Both the position numbers and the translations under genes were made by a program. 64,000 nt of DNA, from the NCBI GenBank assembly GCA_002450155.1, contig DJYO01000027.1, positions 62,001-126,000 of the forward strand, in the 5' to 3' direction. Below the pieces are notes generated by a model. That model was not told the origin of the DNA. It did not search any database and was given only the letters and a program-made list of their open reading frames with translations. Within the stretch, counting starts at the first letter, position 1; every line of letters starts with the position of its first letter. Positions 33,221-42,910 of the stretch are shown one piece after another. This DNA is from Mageeibacillus sp. UBA6976 (lineage in GTDB: Bacteria > Bacillota > Clostridia > Saccharofermentanales > Saccharofermentanaceae).

Positions 33221-35263
33221 TTACTCTTCTGTTGCAGGTGCTTCTTCTGCAGGAGCTTCTGCCTCTACTGCAGGCTCTTCTGCTGCGGGAGCTTCTGTCT
33301 CTTCGGGATCGATAGGAGCATAAGCCTTGATGGAGATGGAGATCCTTCTTCTCTCCTTGTCGATCTCAGTAACCTGAGCCTGTACTTCCTGTCCTACGGA
33401 GAGAACAAGGTCAGGTCTCTCAAGGTGTGTGGAAGAGATCTGAGATACATGGCAGAGAGCGTCGAGATCAGGCTCAAGCTGTACGAATGCACCGAAGTTA
33501 GTAAGGCGTACTACTGTACCCTTTACGATGCTTCCTAAGGGGATCCTCTCCTCAATATTGAAGTAAGGGTCATCCTCCAGCTTCTTGTAGCCTAATGAGA
33601 TCTTCTTTGTCTCCTTATCAAAGGACTTAACATATACGTCAACCTCGTCGCCAACCTTGAGGATCTCAGAAGGAACTGCGTTGCGGCTCCATGAGAGCTC
33701 TGTTGCGTGAACGAGTCCGTCAACACCACCGATGTCGATGAATGCACCAAAACTAACTACAGAACGAACTGTACCCTTATAGTGCTTACCTTCCTCGATG
33801 TTGTCCCAGATCTCAGCTGCCTTCCTGGAACGCTCTTCGGCAGCGATCTGACGGTGAGAACCGGAGATCCTTAATCTGCCCTTCTCCGTGTCAAACTTGG
33901 TTACACGGATATCCATTGTCTGTCCAACATAAGGAGCGAGATCCTTAACATCGCCGGACTTGATCTGTGTTCTGTGAATGTAGATATCAACACCCTTGTA
34001 TGTTCCGATAAGACCGTCCTTAACAGTACGGGTGATCTTAACGTCGATAGGTGTCTTGTTATTATAAGCCTCTTCGATCTCTGCGCGGCCCTTCTCAGCC
34101 TCGACATCGTTCTTGGAGAGGATAATCTCTTTGCCCTGATCGGAATTCTTGATACTTCTTACCTTAACGGTAACTTCCGCATGTTCCTTGATTGACTTAT
34201 CGAGGTCGAAATCCGGATCAGACTCGAACTCCTTACGTGCAATTCTGCCCTCGGATTTGTCATGGACGTCTACATAAACATAATCAGCATCAGCTGAAGT
34301 TATTGTGCCTGTAACGATCGCGCCTCTTCTAATTGTAGCGATCTCCTCTACAGCATTGGCAAACTCTGAATCGAGCTGCTCCTGATTTGTTTTCTTCTCG
34401 TCTTCGTTCATTTCTTGAACAACCTCCAAAATAATAGCTTCCGGTGTAGATGCCCCTGCCGTGATCCCAACTCTATCATCCGGAAGTATCTTGCCTTGAG
34501 CAATCAACTCCCGCACTTCAAGGGCGGAATTGACCAGAAACGATCTTACACAGCGACCTTTGCAGATATCAAAAAGCTTATTGGTGTTCGAACTATGAGA
34601 CGAACCGATGACGAGCATCGAGTCAGATTTCTCAGAGAGCTCTTCCGCTTCCCTTTGCCTACTTTCAGTCGTATTACATATTGTATCAAAAACGGAATTT
34701 TTTTCAATTTTATTTTCTATTTTTTGACAAATATTTTTGAAAGCCTTTGACGAGAACGTAGTCTGCGATACAAGGATCGCCGATTCTATCGGAAAATCCA
34801 GTGTTTCCAGCTCTTCAGGAGTTGATATGACAGCTATCTTAACATTACTGTCTCCTGCCTCGGCACAGAATCCAAGGACCTCAGGATGCCCCTTGCCGCC
34901 TGTAACGATTATGTTTTTGCCGGAGCTTGCCGCTTCCTTTACGATACGATGGATCTTGGCAACAAAGGGACAGGTCATATCCCTTACATCGCAGCCTTTG
35001 CCCTTGAGGATATCTATCTGTTTCGGAGATACGCCGTGAGCGCGGATTATGACTATAGCTCCGTCAGGTACATCCTCTGCCCTGTCGTAAACCTTGTATC
35101 CCGAGCTCTTAAGCTTATTTACTACAAGCTCATTATGTACGATCTCACCAAGGAGCGCCAACGGTTTGGTATTGTCCTTAAGAGCCGCAACTTCGGTAGC
35201 CGCACTTACGGCATTCTTTACTCCAAAGCAGAAACCGGAGAGACTTGCAGTGGTTATCTCCAT
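33221..35263 (-). CDS. ispH: IspH (HMBPP reductase) fused to ribosomal protein S1-like domains
   Basis: 680 aa. Residues 1-285 are IspH, the last MEP-pathway enzyme making IPP/DMAPP; the three [4Fe-4S] cysteines are Cys12 (SGFCFGVKNAV), Cys98 (DMTCPFVAKIHR) and Cys196 (ICNTTESRQ). After a short linker four S1 RNA-binding repeats follow from ~313: RRGAIVTGTITSADADYVYV, a divergent second, then two canonical ones (GTVRSVVSFGAFIDIGGVDG; GTVVRLTNFGAFVQLEPDLD). The tail is a Glu/Pro/Ala repeat. This fusion is known in Clostridia and follows cmk, where rpsA normally lies. One-base TAATG overlap with cmk. Confidence 0.95.
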   Translation of the reverse strand: MEITTASLSGFCFGVKNAVSAATEVAALKDNTKPLALLGEIVHNELVVNKLKSSGYKVYDRAEDVPDGAIVIIRAHGVSPKQIDILKGKGCDVRDMTCPFVAKIHRIVKEAASSGKNIIVTGGKGHPEVLGFCAEAGDSNVKIAVISTPEELETLDFPIESAILVSQTTFSSKAFKNICQKIENKIEKNSVFDTICNTTESRQREAEELSEKSDSMLVIGSSHSSNTNKLFDICKGRCVRSFLVNSALEVRELIAQGKILPDDRVGITAGASTPEAIILEVVQEMNEDEKKTNQEQLDSEFANAVEEIATIRRGAIVTGTITSADADYVYVDVHDKSEGRIARKEFESDPDFDLDKSIKEHAEVTVKVRSIKNSDQGKEIILSKNDVEAEKGRAEIEEAYNNKTPIDVKITRTVKDGLIGTYKGVDIYIHRTQIKSGDVKDLAPYVGQTMDIRVTKFDTEKGRLRISGSHRQIAAEERSRKAAEIWDNIEEGKHYKGTVRSVVSFGAFIDIGGVDGLVHATELSWSRNAVPSEILKVGDEVDVYVKSFDKETKKISLGYKKLEDDPYFNIEERIPLGSIVKGTVVRLTNFGAFVQLEPDLDALCHVSQISSTHLERPDLVLSVGQEVQAQVTEIDKERRRISISIKAYAPIDPEETEAPAAEEPAVEAEAPAEEAPATEE

Positions 35264-35934
35264 TAATTAACCTCGTTAATATAGCTAAGAAGGAGATCTC
35301 TGGTACCTTCGATGGTGTGCTCGTCAGTATTGATGACGATCGCTTCCGGCACCTGGACCAGAGGAGCAGACAGACGGTTCATATCCTGCTCGTCTCTATA
35401 TTCTATATCTCTTAATACTTCCTCGTAACTCTGGGAGAAATCGCCTCTTTCCTGGAGTTCGGCAAGTCTGCGTTCCGCTCTTGTGGATGCCTTGGCTGTA
35501 ACAAAGAACTTGTATTTGGCATTTGGGAGCACGTTTGATGCTATATCTCTGCCGTCTAATACAAAACTCTGCTTGCGGGCGATGCTCCTCTGCATCTCAA
35601 CCATCGCCGTACGGACTACCGGGAGGGCACTTATATCAGAAGCTGCAACAGATACCTGAGGTGTTCTGATGTCGCCTGTTACATCCTCGCCGTCAAGGAT
35701 CATGTGCTGCTCACCGTCAATAAACTTGACTTCAAGCTTGATCTCATCCATAAGACGCTTAACCTGGGCATCATCCTTTGGATCGATACGTCTCTTTATG
35801 GCAGCAAGACCGCATGTGCGGTACATAGCGCCGGTATCAAGATACATAATGCCTAATTCTTTGGCAACACCCTTAGCAAGAGTGCTCTTACCTGAACCCG
35901 AAGGGCCGTCGACTGCGATCTGATAAATGCTCAT
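35263..35934 (-). CDS. cmk: Cytidylate kinase
   Basis: 223 aa P-loop NMP kinase phosphorylating CMP/dCMP. Walker A is VDGPSGSGKSTLAKG; YLDTGAMYRTCGLAA and VLDGRDIASNVLPNA are family-diagnostic. AAGGAG precedes the ATG. The cmk-ispH-S1 order matches the conserved cmk-rpsA linkage. Confidence 0.97.
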   Translation of the reverse strand: MSIYQIAVDGPSGSGKSTLAKGVAKELGIMYLDTGAMYRTCGLAAIKRRIDPKDDAQVKRLMDEIKLEVKFIDGEQHMILDGEDVTGDIRTPQVSVAASDISALPVVRTAMVEMQRSIARKQSFVLDGRDIASNVLPNAKYKFFVTAKASTRAERRLAELQERGDFSQSYEEVLRDIEYRDEQDMNRLSAPLVQVPEAIVINTDEHTIEGTRDLLLSYINEVN

Positions 35935-35949
35935 AAGTATTCTCCTTTT

Positions 35950-36834
35950 TTATAAATATACGTCATCACCTGATTTACGGTCTCTGCCTGTCTCGTAGAC
36001 TCTGTACTGTGACCACAAGGTCTCAAGGGATTCGAAGGATCTCTTGATATGGTCCTTACGTCTCATGCCCAGGGTAACGAGCAAAGCGTTGATAAGGGAC
36101 AGAGGCGCCGTAAGCGAATCGACAAAGGATGCCATCGAGGATCTCGCCAGGAGTTTGCAGTCACTGTACTCGGTCATCGGAGTACCATCCCTGTCTGTTA
36201 TTGATATTATTGTAGCACCTTTCTGCTTGGCATATTTCATCGAATTAATGGTTCTGGCGGAATACCTGGGGAATGATATGCCTATCATGACATCATCCTT
36301 GCCTATTGGCATTATCTGCTCGAAAAGCTCATTTGTACATGTACTCCTCACAAGGATAACGTCATCAAACAGGACCGTCATGTAGAAGTGCATGAACTCA
36401 GAAAGAGGAGCAGAAGCCCTGATGCCCATGATATAGATCTTTTTGGCAGCAAGGATGGCATCGACAGCTTTTTTGAACTCTGCCTCATCTATATCAGCTA
36501 GAGTATCCTTAAGATTATTTATATCCTGACGCATTATCTCCGATATTGCATCTGCATCATCTGCAAAACGCTCAGTATAATCAAGACGCTGGATAGAAGT
36601 AAGCTTGCTCTTTAATTCTTCTTTAAGAGCCTTCTGATATTCAGGGTAGCCTTCAAAACCTAATTCAGTGGTAAATCTTACGACAGTGGATTCAGATACT
36701 CCTACTTCCTCACCGAGTTTTGCAGCTGTCATGTAAGCAGCTTTATCGTAATGGTCAAGGATATATGCAGCAATAGCCTTGTGGCCTTTGCTCATAGTAG
36801 GAGCCTGTCTGTTGATCAGTTCAATTATCTCCAC
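35950..36834 (-). CDS. MurR/RpiR-family transcriptional regulator
   Basis: About 294 aa. N-terminal RpiR helix-turn-helix (KGHKAIAAYILDHYDKAAY, AAKLGEEVGVSESTVVRF) and a C-terminal SIS sugar-phosphate-binding domain (KKIYIMGIRASAPLSEF, DDVMIGISFPRYSARTI). I prefer the GTG at 36834, which has AAGGAG 6 nt upstream; an ATG at 36858 is possible but places that RBS inside the gene. It overlaps the scpB end. Regulators of this family respond to sugar phosphates such as MurNAc-6P; no sugar gene lies nearby, so the target is unknown. Confidence 0.88.
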   Translation of the reverse strand: MEIIELINRQAPTMSKGHKAIAAYILDHYDKAAYMTAAKLGEEVGVSESTVVRFTTELGFEGYPEYQKALKEELKSKLTSIQRLDYTERFADDADAISEIMRQDINNLKDTLADIDEAEFKKAVDAILAAKKIYIMGIRASAPLSEFMHFYMTVLFDDVILVRSTCTNELFEQIMPIGKDDVMIGISFPRYSARTINSMKYAKQKGATIISITDRDGTPMTEYSDCKLLARSSMASFVDSLTAPLSLINALLVTLGMRRKDHIKRSFESLETLWSQYRVYETGRDRKSGDDVYL

Positions 36835-37489
36835 TTGTCTCTCCTTCTTGCTCTGCATCTTCCTTCTTATCGAGGAGACTGTCTATGGTGATCTGTTTAT
36901 CCTCACCGCCTGCAGCCTTTCTCAGGGAATCCTCAAGATCTCTGATCGTCTGGTAGCTCATCAGCTCCATAGGAGGCAGCTCACTTACAGACTCGATACC
37001 GAATTCAGCAAGGAACTGTCTGCTTGTCCTGAACAATGCGGGACGTCCCGGGGCATCAAGATTACCTGCTTCCTCGATCCATCCGCGGTCCAGGAGCCTT
37101 GATATTATAGAATCAGAAGATACGCCTCTTACAGTCTCGACCTGAGCTCTGGTGCAGGGCTGATTATATGCAATGACTGCCAGTGTCTCATAAGAAGCCT
37201 GTGACAGAGGAACCTGAGTCTTAGGTCCGAACATACGGTCTAAGATTCTCTTCTGAGTAGGCTTGGTCATCATGCAGTATGAATCTTCCATCTTTCTTAT
37301 AACAAGACCGCCCCAAGGGTTCTGTTCATACTTCTCGATAAGCTGATCGAGCACTTGCGCAATAGCTGCCTTCTTGGTATTAAGGCACTCTGCAAGACGC
37401 TCTATATTAACAGGATCACCTGAAGCAAAAAGGATCGCCTCGACCGCTGCAGGTAATTCCTGTGCTGTTATCTTAAAATCGTCTGCCAT
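36821..37489 (-). CDS. scpB: Segregation and condensation protein B
   Basis: 222 aa, with the tandem winged-helix kleisin partner fold. VEAILFASGDPVNIERLAECL at the N-terminus, LSQASYETLAVIAYNQPCTRAQVETVRGV and a C-terminal tail. Works with ScpA and Smc in chromosome condensation. Starts one base after the scpA stop (TGATATG). Its C-terminus carries a long polar tail overlapping the RpiR gene start. Confidence 0.95.
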   Translation of the reverse strand: MADDFKITAQELPAAVEAILFASGDPVNIERLAECLNTKKAAIAQVLDQLIEKYEQNPWGGLVIRKMEDSYCMMTKPTQKRILDRMFGPKTQVPLSQASYETLAVIAYNQPCTRAQVETVRGVSSDSIISRLLDRGWIEEAGNLDAPGRPALFRTSRQFLAEFGIESVSELPPMELMSYQTIRDLEDSLRKAAGGEDKQITIDSLLDKKEDAEQEGETSGDN

Positions 37490-37490
37490 A

Positions 37491-38246
37491 TCAGTCCTTC
37501 TTCTCCTCTAAGAGTATATCCCCAAAATTTTTCTTTTGCGTAGCCTTTGCGGTATTGCTCCTTACAAGTTCAAGTACTGCAAGAAAGCTTACTATCCTGT
37601 CCATATCGGTATTGTTCTTACCCTTGAAGAGCTCTGAGAACAGTATCTTGCCCTTGCGTCTTATGGTATCTGCCAGAGACTTGATCCTCTCCTTAATAGA
37701 CAGCTTGTCTCTTTGGAGGATATTGGTGATCTTGGAAGATATATCCGCAAACCTGACCTTGTTACGGGCATTAATGTCTTCTATTGCCTTATCGAAGCAA
37801 TCAGGTACAAATTCCTGCGGAGGCAGAGTGATCTCTATCCCGAGATCCTTTGCGGTCGAAGCAGGTCTTGTGCGCATTCCCTCGTATTTATCTCTTCTCT
37901 GTCTTAGTTCACTTGCAAAAACGCGGCAACGCTTGTATCTCATAAGGGATATGACGAGTTCTTCTCTCGGATCCTCTCCCTCTTCTTCAGAGCCTGAGAT
38001 CTTTGAACCCGGGAGCATCATCTTGGATTTGATATGAACAAGAGTTGCGCCCATAACAAGGAAATCAGAAGCTATCTCCATATCCAGCTTCTTCATTCCG
38101 GCAAGGTAGTCCAGATACTGCTCGGTTATGCTGGCAATAGGGATATCGTAAATATCGATGTCATTCTTCTCTATAAGATGAAACAAAAGGTCCAGAGGAC
38201 CTTCGAAATGTCTGAATCTAACTGCAGGCTTAGTATCCGGAGCCAT
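37491..38246 (-). CDS. scpA: Segregation and condensation protein A (kleisin)
   Basis: 251 aa. FEGPLDLLFHLIEKNDIDIYD is the ScpA N-terminal Smc-neck-binding segment, followed by YLDYLAGMKKLDMEIASDFL and a C-terminal winged helix (VSFLAVLELVRSNTAKATQ). Bridges Smc heads. Starts one base after the M50 protease stop (TGATATG). Confidence 0.95.
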   Translation of the reverse strand: MAPDTKPAVRFRHFEGPLDLLFHLIEKNDIDIYDIPIASITEQYLDYLAGMKKLDMEIASDFLVMGATLVHIKSKMMLPGSKISGSEEEGEDPREELVISLMRYKRCRVFASELRQRRDKYEGMRTRPASTAKDLGIEITLPPQEFVPDCFDKAIEDINARNKVRFADISSKITNILQRDKLSIKERIKSLADTIRRKGKILFSELFKGKNNTDMDRIVSFLAVLELVRSNTAKATQKKNFGDILLEEKKD

Positions 38247-38247
38247 A

Positions 38248-39030
38248 TCACACCCCGATTATACCGATGAGACTGCAGATGAGATTGATTATTATATGGA
38301 AAGGTATCTCTATGAGAGTTACGAGAGTAGATAATATGTTGATATTCGTAAATCTCCCCATCAGCATTACAACCAGAATTATCATGGGACTGAACCTCTC
38401 AAACTTCTGATACCATTCTGAATATCTAACCTTGACCGGCAGGAGCTCCTGGAGGACATGGAAACCGTCAAGAGGCGAGATCGGCAGGATATTAAATGCC
38501 AGAAGTCCTAGGGAGAAAGAATAAACATAATAGAATACATAGCAGATAACGGCTGATACCATAGGGATATCAGATTCTCCGGATATACCGCCAACAGCAA
38601 AGTGCATGGCATCAACAAAAGGTACAGCCGTAGGATATCCGCTGATCCTCATTACAACGGAACAGATGATCATGGCAATAAGCGCCAGGATGAAGTTACC
38701 TGTTACGCCTGCAAGATGAACCATTATATTCATGAGTCTCTTGCTCTTAAATCTGCTCAGATTATTAGGATTATACATAACCGGCTTGCCCCAACCGAAA
38801 CCAAAGAGAAGGATGAGGACCGTTCCCACGGGATCCAGATGAGCGAGAGGGTTAAGAGTTACCCTTCCCTGCAATCTTGCAACATCATCGCCAAGCCAGT
38901 CAGATACCTTGGCATGCATGAACTCATGGAAAGCAAAAGAAATGCTGAGGGCAAAGAAAAGCATGAGTGCCGTCAGTATAAGCTGAGGCACAGACATGAC
39001 ATCTCTATTGTTTAGTAACTCTATAATCAT
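38248..39030 (-). CDS. Site-2 protease family (M50B) membrane metalloprotease
   Basis: 260 aa, five or six hydrophobic helices. Zinc site SFAFHEFMHAKVSDWLG (HExxH variant HEFMH) and a third ligand in FNILPISPLDGFHVL. No PDZ domain, so it is the compact family often found beside scpA in Clostridia. Substrate unknown. Begins 6 bp after ileS. Confidence 0.9.
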   Translation of the reverse strand: MIIELLNNRDVMSVPQLILTALMLFFALSISFAFHEFMHAKVSDWLGDDVARLQGRVTLNPLAHLDPVGTVLILLFGFGWGKPVMYNPNNLSRFKSKRLMNIMVHLAGVTGNFILALIAMIICSVVMRISGYPTAVPFVDAMHFAVGGISGESDIPMVSAVICYVFYYVYSFSLGLLAFNILPISPLDGFHVLQELLPVKVRYSEWYQKFERFSPMIILVVMLMGRFTNINILSTLVTLIEIPFHIIINLICSLIGIIGV

Positions 39031-39036
39031 TGATCG

Positions 39037-42000
39037 TTACACCTTTTTTACTGACAGGATGATCGTCTCACCATTGACGTTCCATTCCTTGGAATTACCG
39101 TCAAGCTTATTTGTAACTTCACTGGCAAGCACTTCGGAACCGAGGAAATCTGCGTTCCTTGCGATTATGTCACCTAACTTGTCATTACCATCGTAGCCCA
39201 GAACGATCCTGTCTGTAACTTCAAGCCCTGTCTCCTTACGCTGAGTCTGGACCTTGGAGATAATCTCTCTGACAAAACCTGCCTCGATAAGTTCATCTGT
39301 AAGAACGGTGGATACAGATACAGTAAGATCCTTGTCAGACTGGGTTGAATACCCTTCAGGCTGCTTAGTCTCAACCAGGAAGTCTTCTTCTGTCATCTCA
39401 AATTCCTGACCTTCAACAGTAATCTTAACTGATCCCTGCTTGATAGCTTCATAAGTCTCCTTACCAGGGAGAGCTGCAATTACTTCTCTGGCTGCATTAA
39501 GGAGCTTACCGAACTTTCTTCCGCAGGTCTTTAGCTGAGGCTTGAAGCTGTAGTCAACAAGGCTTGACGCATCGCTTAAAACTTCGATCTGCCTGATGTT
39601 AAGCTCATCTAATACGATGGACTTATACTCATCTTCGAGCAGCTTATCCGTAACAACATAGATCGTTGAAAGAGGCTGACGGTTTTTGAGATTTGCCTGC
39701 TCTCTGCATGCACGGCCAAGGTTAACGATCTTCTGGACGAGATCCATCTCTTCTTCGAGCTTGGTATCGATAAGGCTCTCATCTGCTTCAGGATAGAGGC
39801 AGAGATGTACAGATTCAGGTGCACTGTCATCTACAGACTTAACGATATTCTGATAGATCTCTTCTGTAATGAAGGGTACGAAGGGAGCACAGAGTCTTGT
39901 CATCTCCTCGAGCACAGTGTAAAGAGTCATGTAGGCATCGATCTTGTCCTGTGTCTCCTCGGCGCCCCAGTATCTGTCACGGCAGCGTCTTACATACCAG
40001 TTGGAGAGCTCATCTGTGAAATCCTGGATAACTCTTGCTGAAGCAGAGATGTCATAAGCGTCCATCTTGGCTCTTACTGTCTTAATAACAGTATTGAGTC
40101 TGGATAATACCCATCTGTCCATTGCGCAGAGTGAATCCTTCTTAAGCTCGTGCTTGGTAGGATCGAAATTATCGATATCAGCATACATTACGTAGAATGC
40201 ATATGTATTCCAGTATGTTCCGATAAACTTCTTGATACCGTCATTAACAGCATCGTCAGAGAATCTGGAAGGAAGCCAGGGCTGGTTTGCAGAATAGAAA
40301 TACCATCTTGCGGCATCTGCGCCCTGCTTGTTAAGGATATCCCAGGGATCTACGACATTGCCGAGATGCTTACTCATCTTCTTGCCATCCTTATCCTGAA
40401 CGAGACCCATTACGATACAATTCTCAAACGGAGCTCTGCCAAAGAGGACAGTGCTTATGGCGATAAGAGAATAGAACCATCCTCTTGTCTGGTCGATAGC
40501 CTCAGAGATAAAGTTGCAGGGATAGTGTGACTCAAAGTATTCCTTGTTCTCAAAAGGATAGTGATACTGGGCAAAAGGCATGGAGCCGGAGTCAAACCAG
40601 CAGTCGATAACCTCGGGAACTCTGGTCATGTTCTTGCCACAGTCAGGGCACTTGATATGAACATTGTCAACATAAGGCTTGTGGAGCTCGATATCGTCCG
40701 GGCAGTCGTCGCTCATAGACTTAAGCTCTTCTATAGAACCGATGCAGTGTCTCTTGCCGCACTCGCACTCCCAGATCGGAAGAGGTGTGCCCCAGTAACG
40801 CTCTCTGCTGATACCCCAGTCGATAACATTCCTGAGGAAGTCACCCATACGGCCGTCTCTGATGGACTCAGGGTACCAGTTGACCATATTGTTGGACTTA
40901 AGGAGCTCATCTCTCTTCTTGCTCATCTCGATGAACCAGGTGGATCTTGCAAAATAGATAAGCGGAGTATCGCATCTCCAGCAGAAAGGATACTCGTGCT
41001 CAAACTTAGGTGCAGCAAAAAGGAGTCCTCTTGCATCAAGATCCTTAAGGACCTCGGGATCTGCATCCTTAACGAACATGCCGGCAAAAGGAGTCTCACT
41101 TGTAAGATTACCTCTTGTATCTACGAACTGTACCATAGGCAGATCGTTCTCACGGCCTACTCTTGCGTCATCTTCACCAAAGGCGGGTGCGATATGAACG
41201 ATACCTGTACCGTCTTCCATGGTTACGTAGTTATCTACTACAGCGTAGTGAGCCTTCTTCTTCTGGCTTTCTGCTTCCTTGGCAGCGCCCTCGTAAAGAG
41301 GTTCATAAGCCTTACCCTTAAGATCTGTACCCTTGTAGGATTCAAGGATCTCGTAAGCCTTCTTGCCGTCTTCTGCAAGCTTACCCAATACAGCATCAAG
41401 AAGAGCTGTAGCCATGTAGTATGTATAGCCGTCATTTGCCTTGACCTTGGAGTACTCGGCATCAGGATTAAGACACAGAGCTACGTTTGAAGGAAGTGTC
41501 CAGGGTGTTGTAGTCCATGCGAGGAAATAAGCATCCTCATCAATGATCTTAAATCTGACGATCGCAGATCTCTCCTTGACAGTCTTATAACCCTGAGCTA
41601 CCTCGTGTGAAGAAAGAGCAGTACCGCATCTCGGGCAGTAAGGAACTATCTTGTGTCCCTTATAAAGAAGGCCCTTATCCCAGATAGTCTTAAGTGCCCA
41701 CCATTCGGACTCGATATAGTTATTGTCATATGTGACATAAGGATTCTCCATATCTGCCCAGAAACCAACTCTGTCAGACATGTGCTCCCACTGATCCTTA
41801 TATGTCCAGACGGACTCCTTGCACTTCTTGATGAAGGGTTCAACACCGTAATTCTCGATCTGAGGCTTACCGTTTATTCCGAGAGCTTTCTCAACCTCGA
41901 GCTCAACAGGCAGACCGTGGGTATCCCATCCTGCCTTAAAGGAGATTCCCTCACCCTTCATTGAGTGGTATCTGGGAACGACGTCCTTGATAACTCTTGT

Positions 42001-42183
42001 CTTGATATGACCGATATGAGGTCTGCCGTTTGCCGTCGGCGGGCCATCGTATAAAGTAAATACCGGAGCTCCGTCCTTCTTGGGCTTAAGGCTCTTTCTA
42101 TAAATATCATTCTGCTTCCAGAATTCGAGAACCTGTTTCTCTCTGTCTACAAAGTTAAGGTCTTTAGATACTTTCTTGTACAT
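39037..42183 (-). CDS. ileS: Isoleucyl-tRNA synthetase, type 2 (eukaryote-like)
   Basis: 1048 aa class I synthetase. HIGH motif is GRPHIGHIKTR; KMSKS is present as GKKMSKHLGN; editing domain (CP1) includes TTPWTLPSN and GIVHIAPAFGEDD. Order and sequence around the active site, plus length, match the IleS2 type rather than the common bacterial IleS1; there is no C-terminal zinc finger of the IleS1 type. I choose the ATG at 42183 (MYKKVSKDLNF), which has GAGGAAG upstream; upstream in-frame codons overlap the previous gene. No T-box leader fits in the 43-bp gap. Confidence 0.95.
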   Translation of the reverse strand: MYKKVSKDLNFVDREKQVLEFWKQNDIYRKSLKPKKDGAPVFTLYDGPPTANGRPHIGHIKTRVIKDVVPRYHSMKGEGISFKAGWDTHGLPVELEVEKALGINGKPQIENYGVEPFIKKCKESVWTYKDQWEHMSDRVGFWADMENPYVTYDNNYIESEWWALKTIWDKGLLYKGHKIVPYCPRCGTALSSHEVAQGYKTVKERSAIVRFKIIDEDAYFLAWTTTPWTLPSNVALCLNPDAEYSKVKANDGYTYYMATALLDAVLGKLAEDGKKAYEILESYKGTDLKGKAYEPLYEGAAKEAESQKKKAHYAVVDNYVTMEDGTGIVHIAPAFGEDDARVGRENDLPMVQFVDTRGNLTSETPFAGMFVKDADPEVLKDLDARGLLFAAPKFEHEYPFCWRCDTPLIYFARSTWFIEMSKKRDELLKSNNMVNWYPESIRDGRMGDFLRNVIDWGISRERYWGTPLPIWECECGKRHCIGSIEELKSMSDDCPDDIELHKPYVDNVHIKCPDCGKNMTRVPEVIDCWFDSGSMPFAQYHYPFENKEYFESHYPCNFISEAIDQTRGWFYSLIAISTVLFGRAPFENCIVMGLVQDKDGKKMSKHLGNVVDPWDILNKQGADAARWYFYSANQPWLPSRFSDDAVNDGIKKFIGTYWNTYAFYVMYADIDNFDPTKHELKKDSLCAMDRWVLSRLNTVIKTVRAKMDAYDISASARVIQDFTDELSNWYVRRCRDRYWGAEETQDKIDAYMTLYTVLEEMTRLCAPFVPFITEEIYQNIVKSVDDSAPESVHLCLYPEADESLIDTKLEEEMDLVQKIVNLGRACREQANLKNRQPLSTIYVVTDKLLEDEYKSIVLDELNIRQIEVLSDASSLVDYSFKPQLKTCGRKFGKLLNAAREVIAALPGKETYEAIKQGSVKITVEGQEFEMTEEDFLVETKQPEGYSTQSDKDLTVSVSTVLTDELIEAGFVREIISKVQTQRKETGLEVTDRIVLGYDGNDKLGDIIARNADFLGSEVLASEVTNKLDGNSKEWNVNGETIILSVKKV

Positions 42184-42226
42184 AAAAGGACTTCCTCTTA
42201 AATATAATTTTGACTGTATATTATAA

Positions 42227-42910
42227 TTATTTATCGGCTTTAAAGTCAAGATTCCAAGGCCAGGACTGAGGCGCTTCGATCTCAAATTCCATATACTCCT
42301 TGAGAGTCGGATGAGTAAATCCCAGCTTATATGCCTGAAGCGCTATATCACAATTCCCCCTGCCCTTATATCCGTACTTCCTGTCACCTGCGATAGGATG
42401 CCCCGCATGAGCGAGCTGAGACCTTATCTGGTGTGACCTGCCTGTGCCGAGAGCTATATTTACTAATGTAAATCCATCGCAGAACCCGGCGGATGTATAT
42501 TCAAGATCTGCTCTCTTTGCAAGCTCCGACGGCTTATCCGACACTGTGACCGTATTGGTCTTGGGATCCTTCAGGATATAATCAACCAGTACGCCTTGAC
42601 CTTCCAGCCTGCCTGATACCACTGCCCGATACAGCTTGGTAAACTTCTTCTCTCTTATCTGCGAAGAGAGCCTTGATGCCGCTTTGCTTGTCCTGGCAAA
42701 TACAATGAGACCTGATACGGGCCTGTCCAGACGGTGGACCAGTCCAAGATAAACATCTCCCGGCTTACTGTATTTCTCTTTGATATATCCCTTAAGGATA
42801 GTGAGCATATCAGGGGCATTGCTCCCGTCAGACTGAGATAAGACGCCTGACGGCTTAACGGCTGCGATTATATGGTTATCTTCGTAGATGATGTTTAACC
42901 TGCTGTCCAT
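42227..42910 (-). CDS. RluA-family pseudouridine synthase (no S4 domain)
   Basis: 227 aa. Catalytic HRLDRPVSGLIVFARTSKAA with the active Asp, then LYRAVVSG, and GRSHQIRSQLAHAGHPIAGD. The short length and missing S4 domain resemble RluA/TruC-like single-domain enzymes; the target uridine (rRNA or tRNA) cannot be told. Start taken at 42910, overlapping the methyltransferase gene by 16 bp. Confidence 0.9.
   Translation of the reverse strand: MDSRLNIIYEDNHIIAAVKPSGVLSQSDGSNAPDMLTILKGYIKEKYSKPGDVYLGLVHRLDRPVSGLIVFARTSKAASRLSSQIREKKFTKLYRAVVSGRLEGQGVLVDYILKDPKTNTVTVSDKPSELAKRADLEYTSAGFCDGFTLVNIALGTGRSHQIRSQLAHAGHPIAGDRKYGYKGRGNCDIALQAYKLGFTHPTLKEYMEFEIEAPQSWPWNLDFKADK

Noticed and set aside
40561..41490. 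309-codon open frame on the plus strand inside ileS
   Set aside because: It is antisense to a clearly conserved gene; its translation has no recognisable family, no RBS, and shows the composition expected from a shadow frame.
42184..42226. T-box leader for ileS
   Set aside because: Only 43 bp separate it from the rluA-like gene; no room for specifier stem or antiterminator, and no TGGNACCGCG-type T-box sequence.
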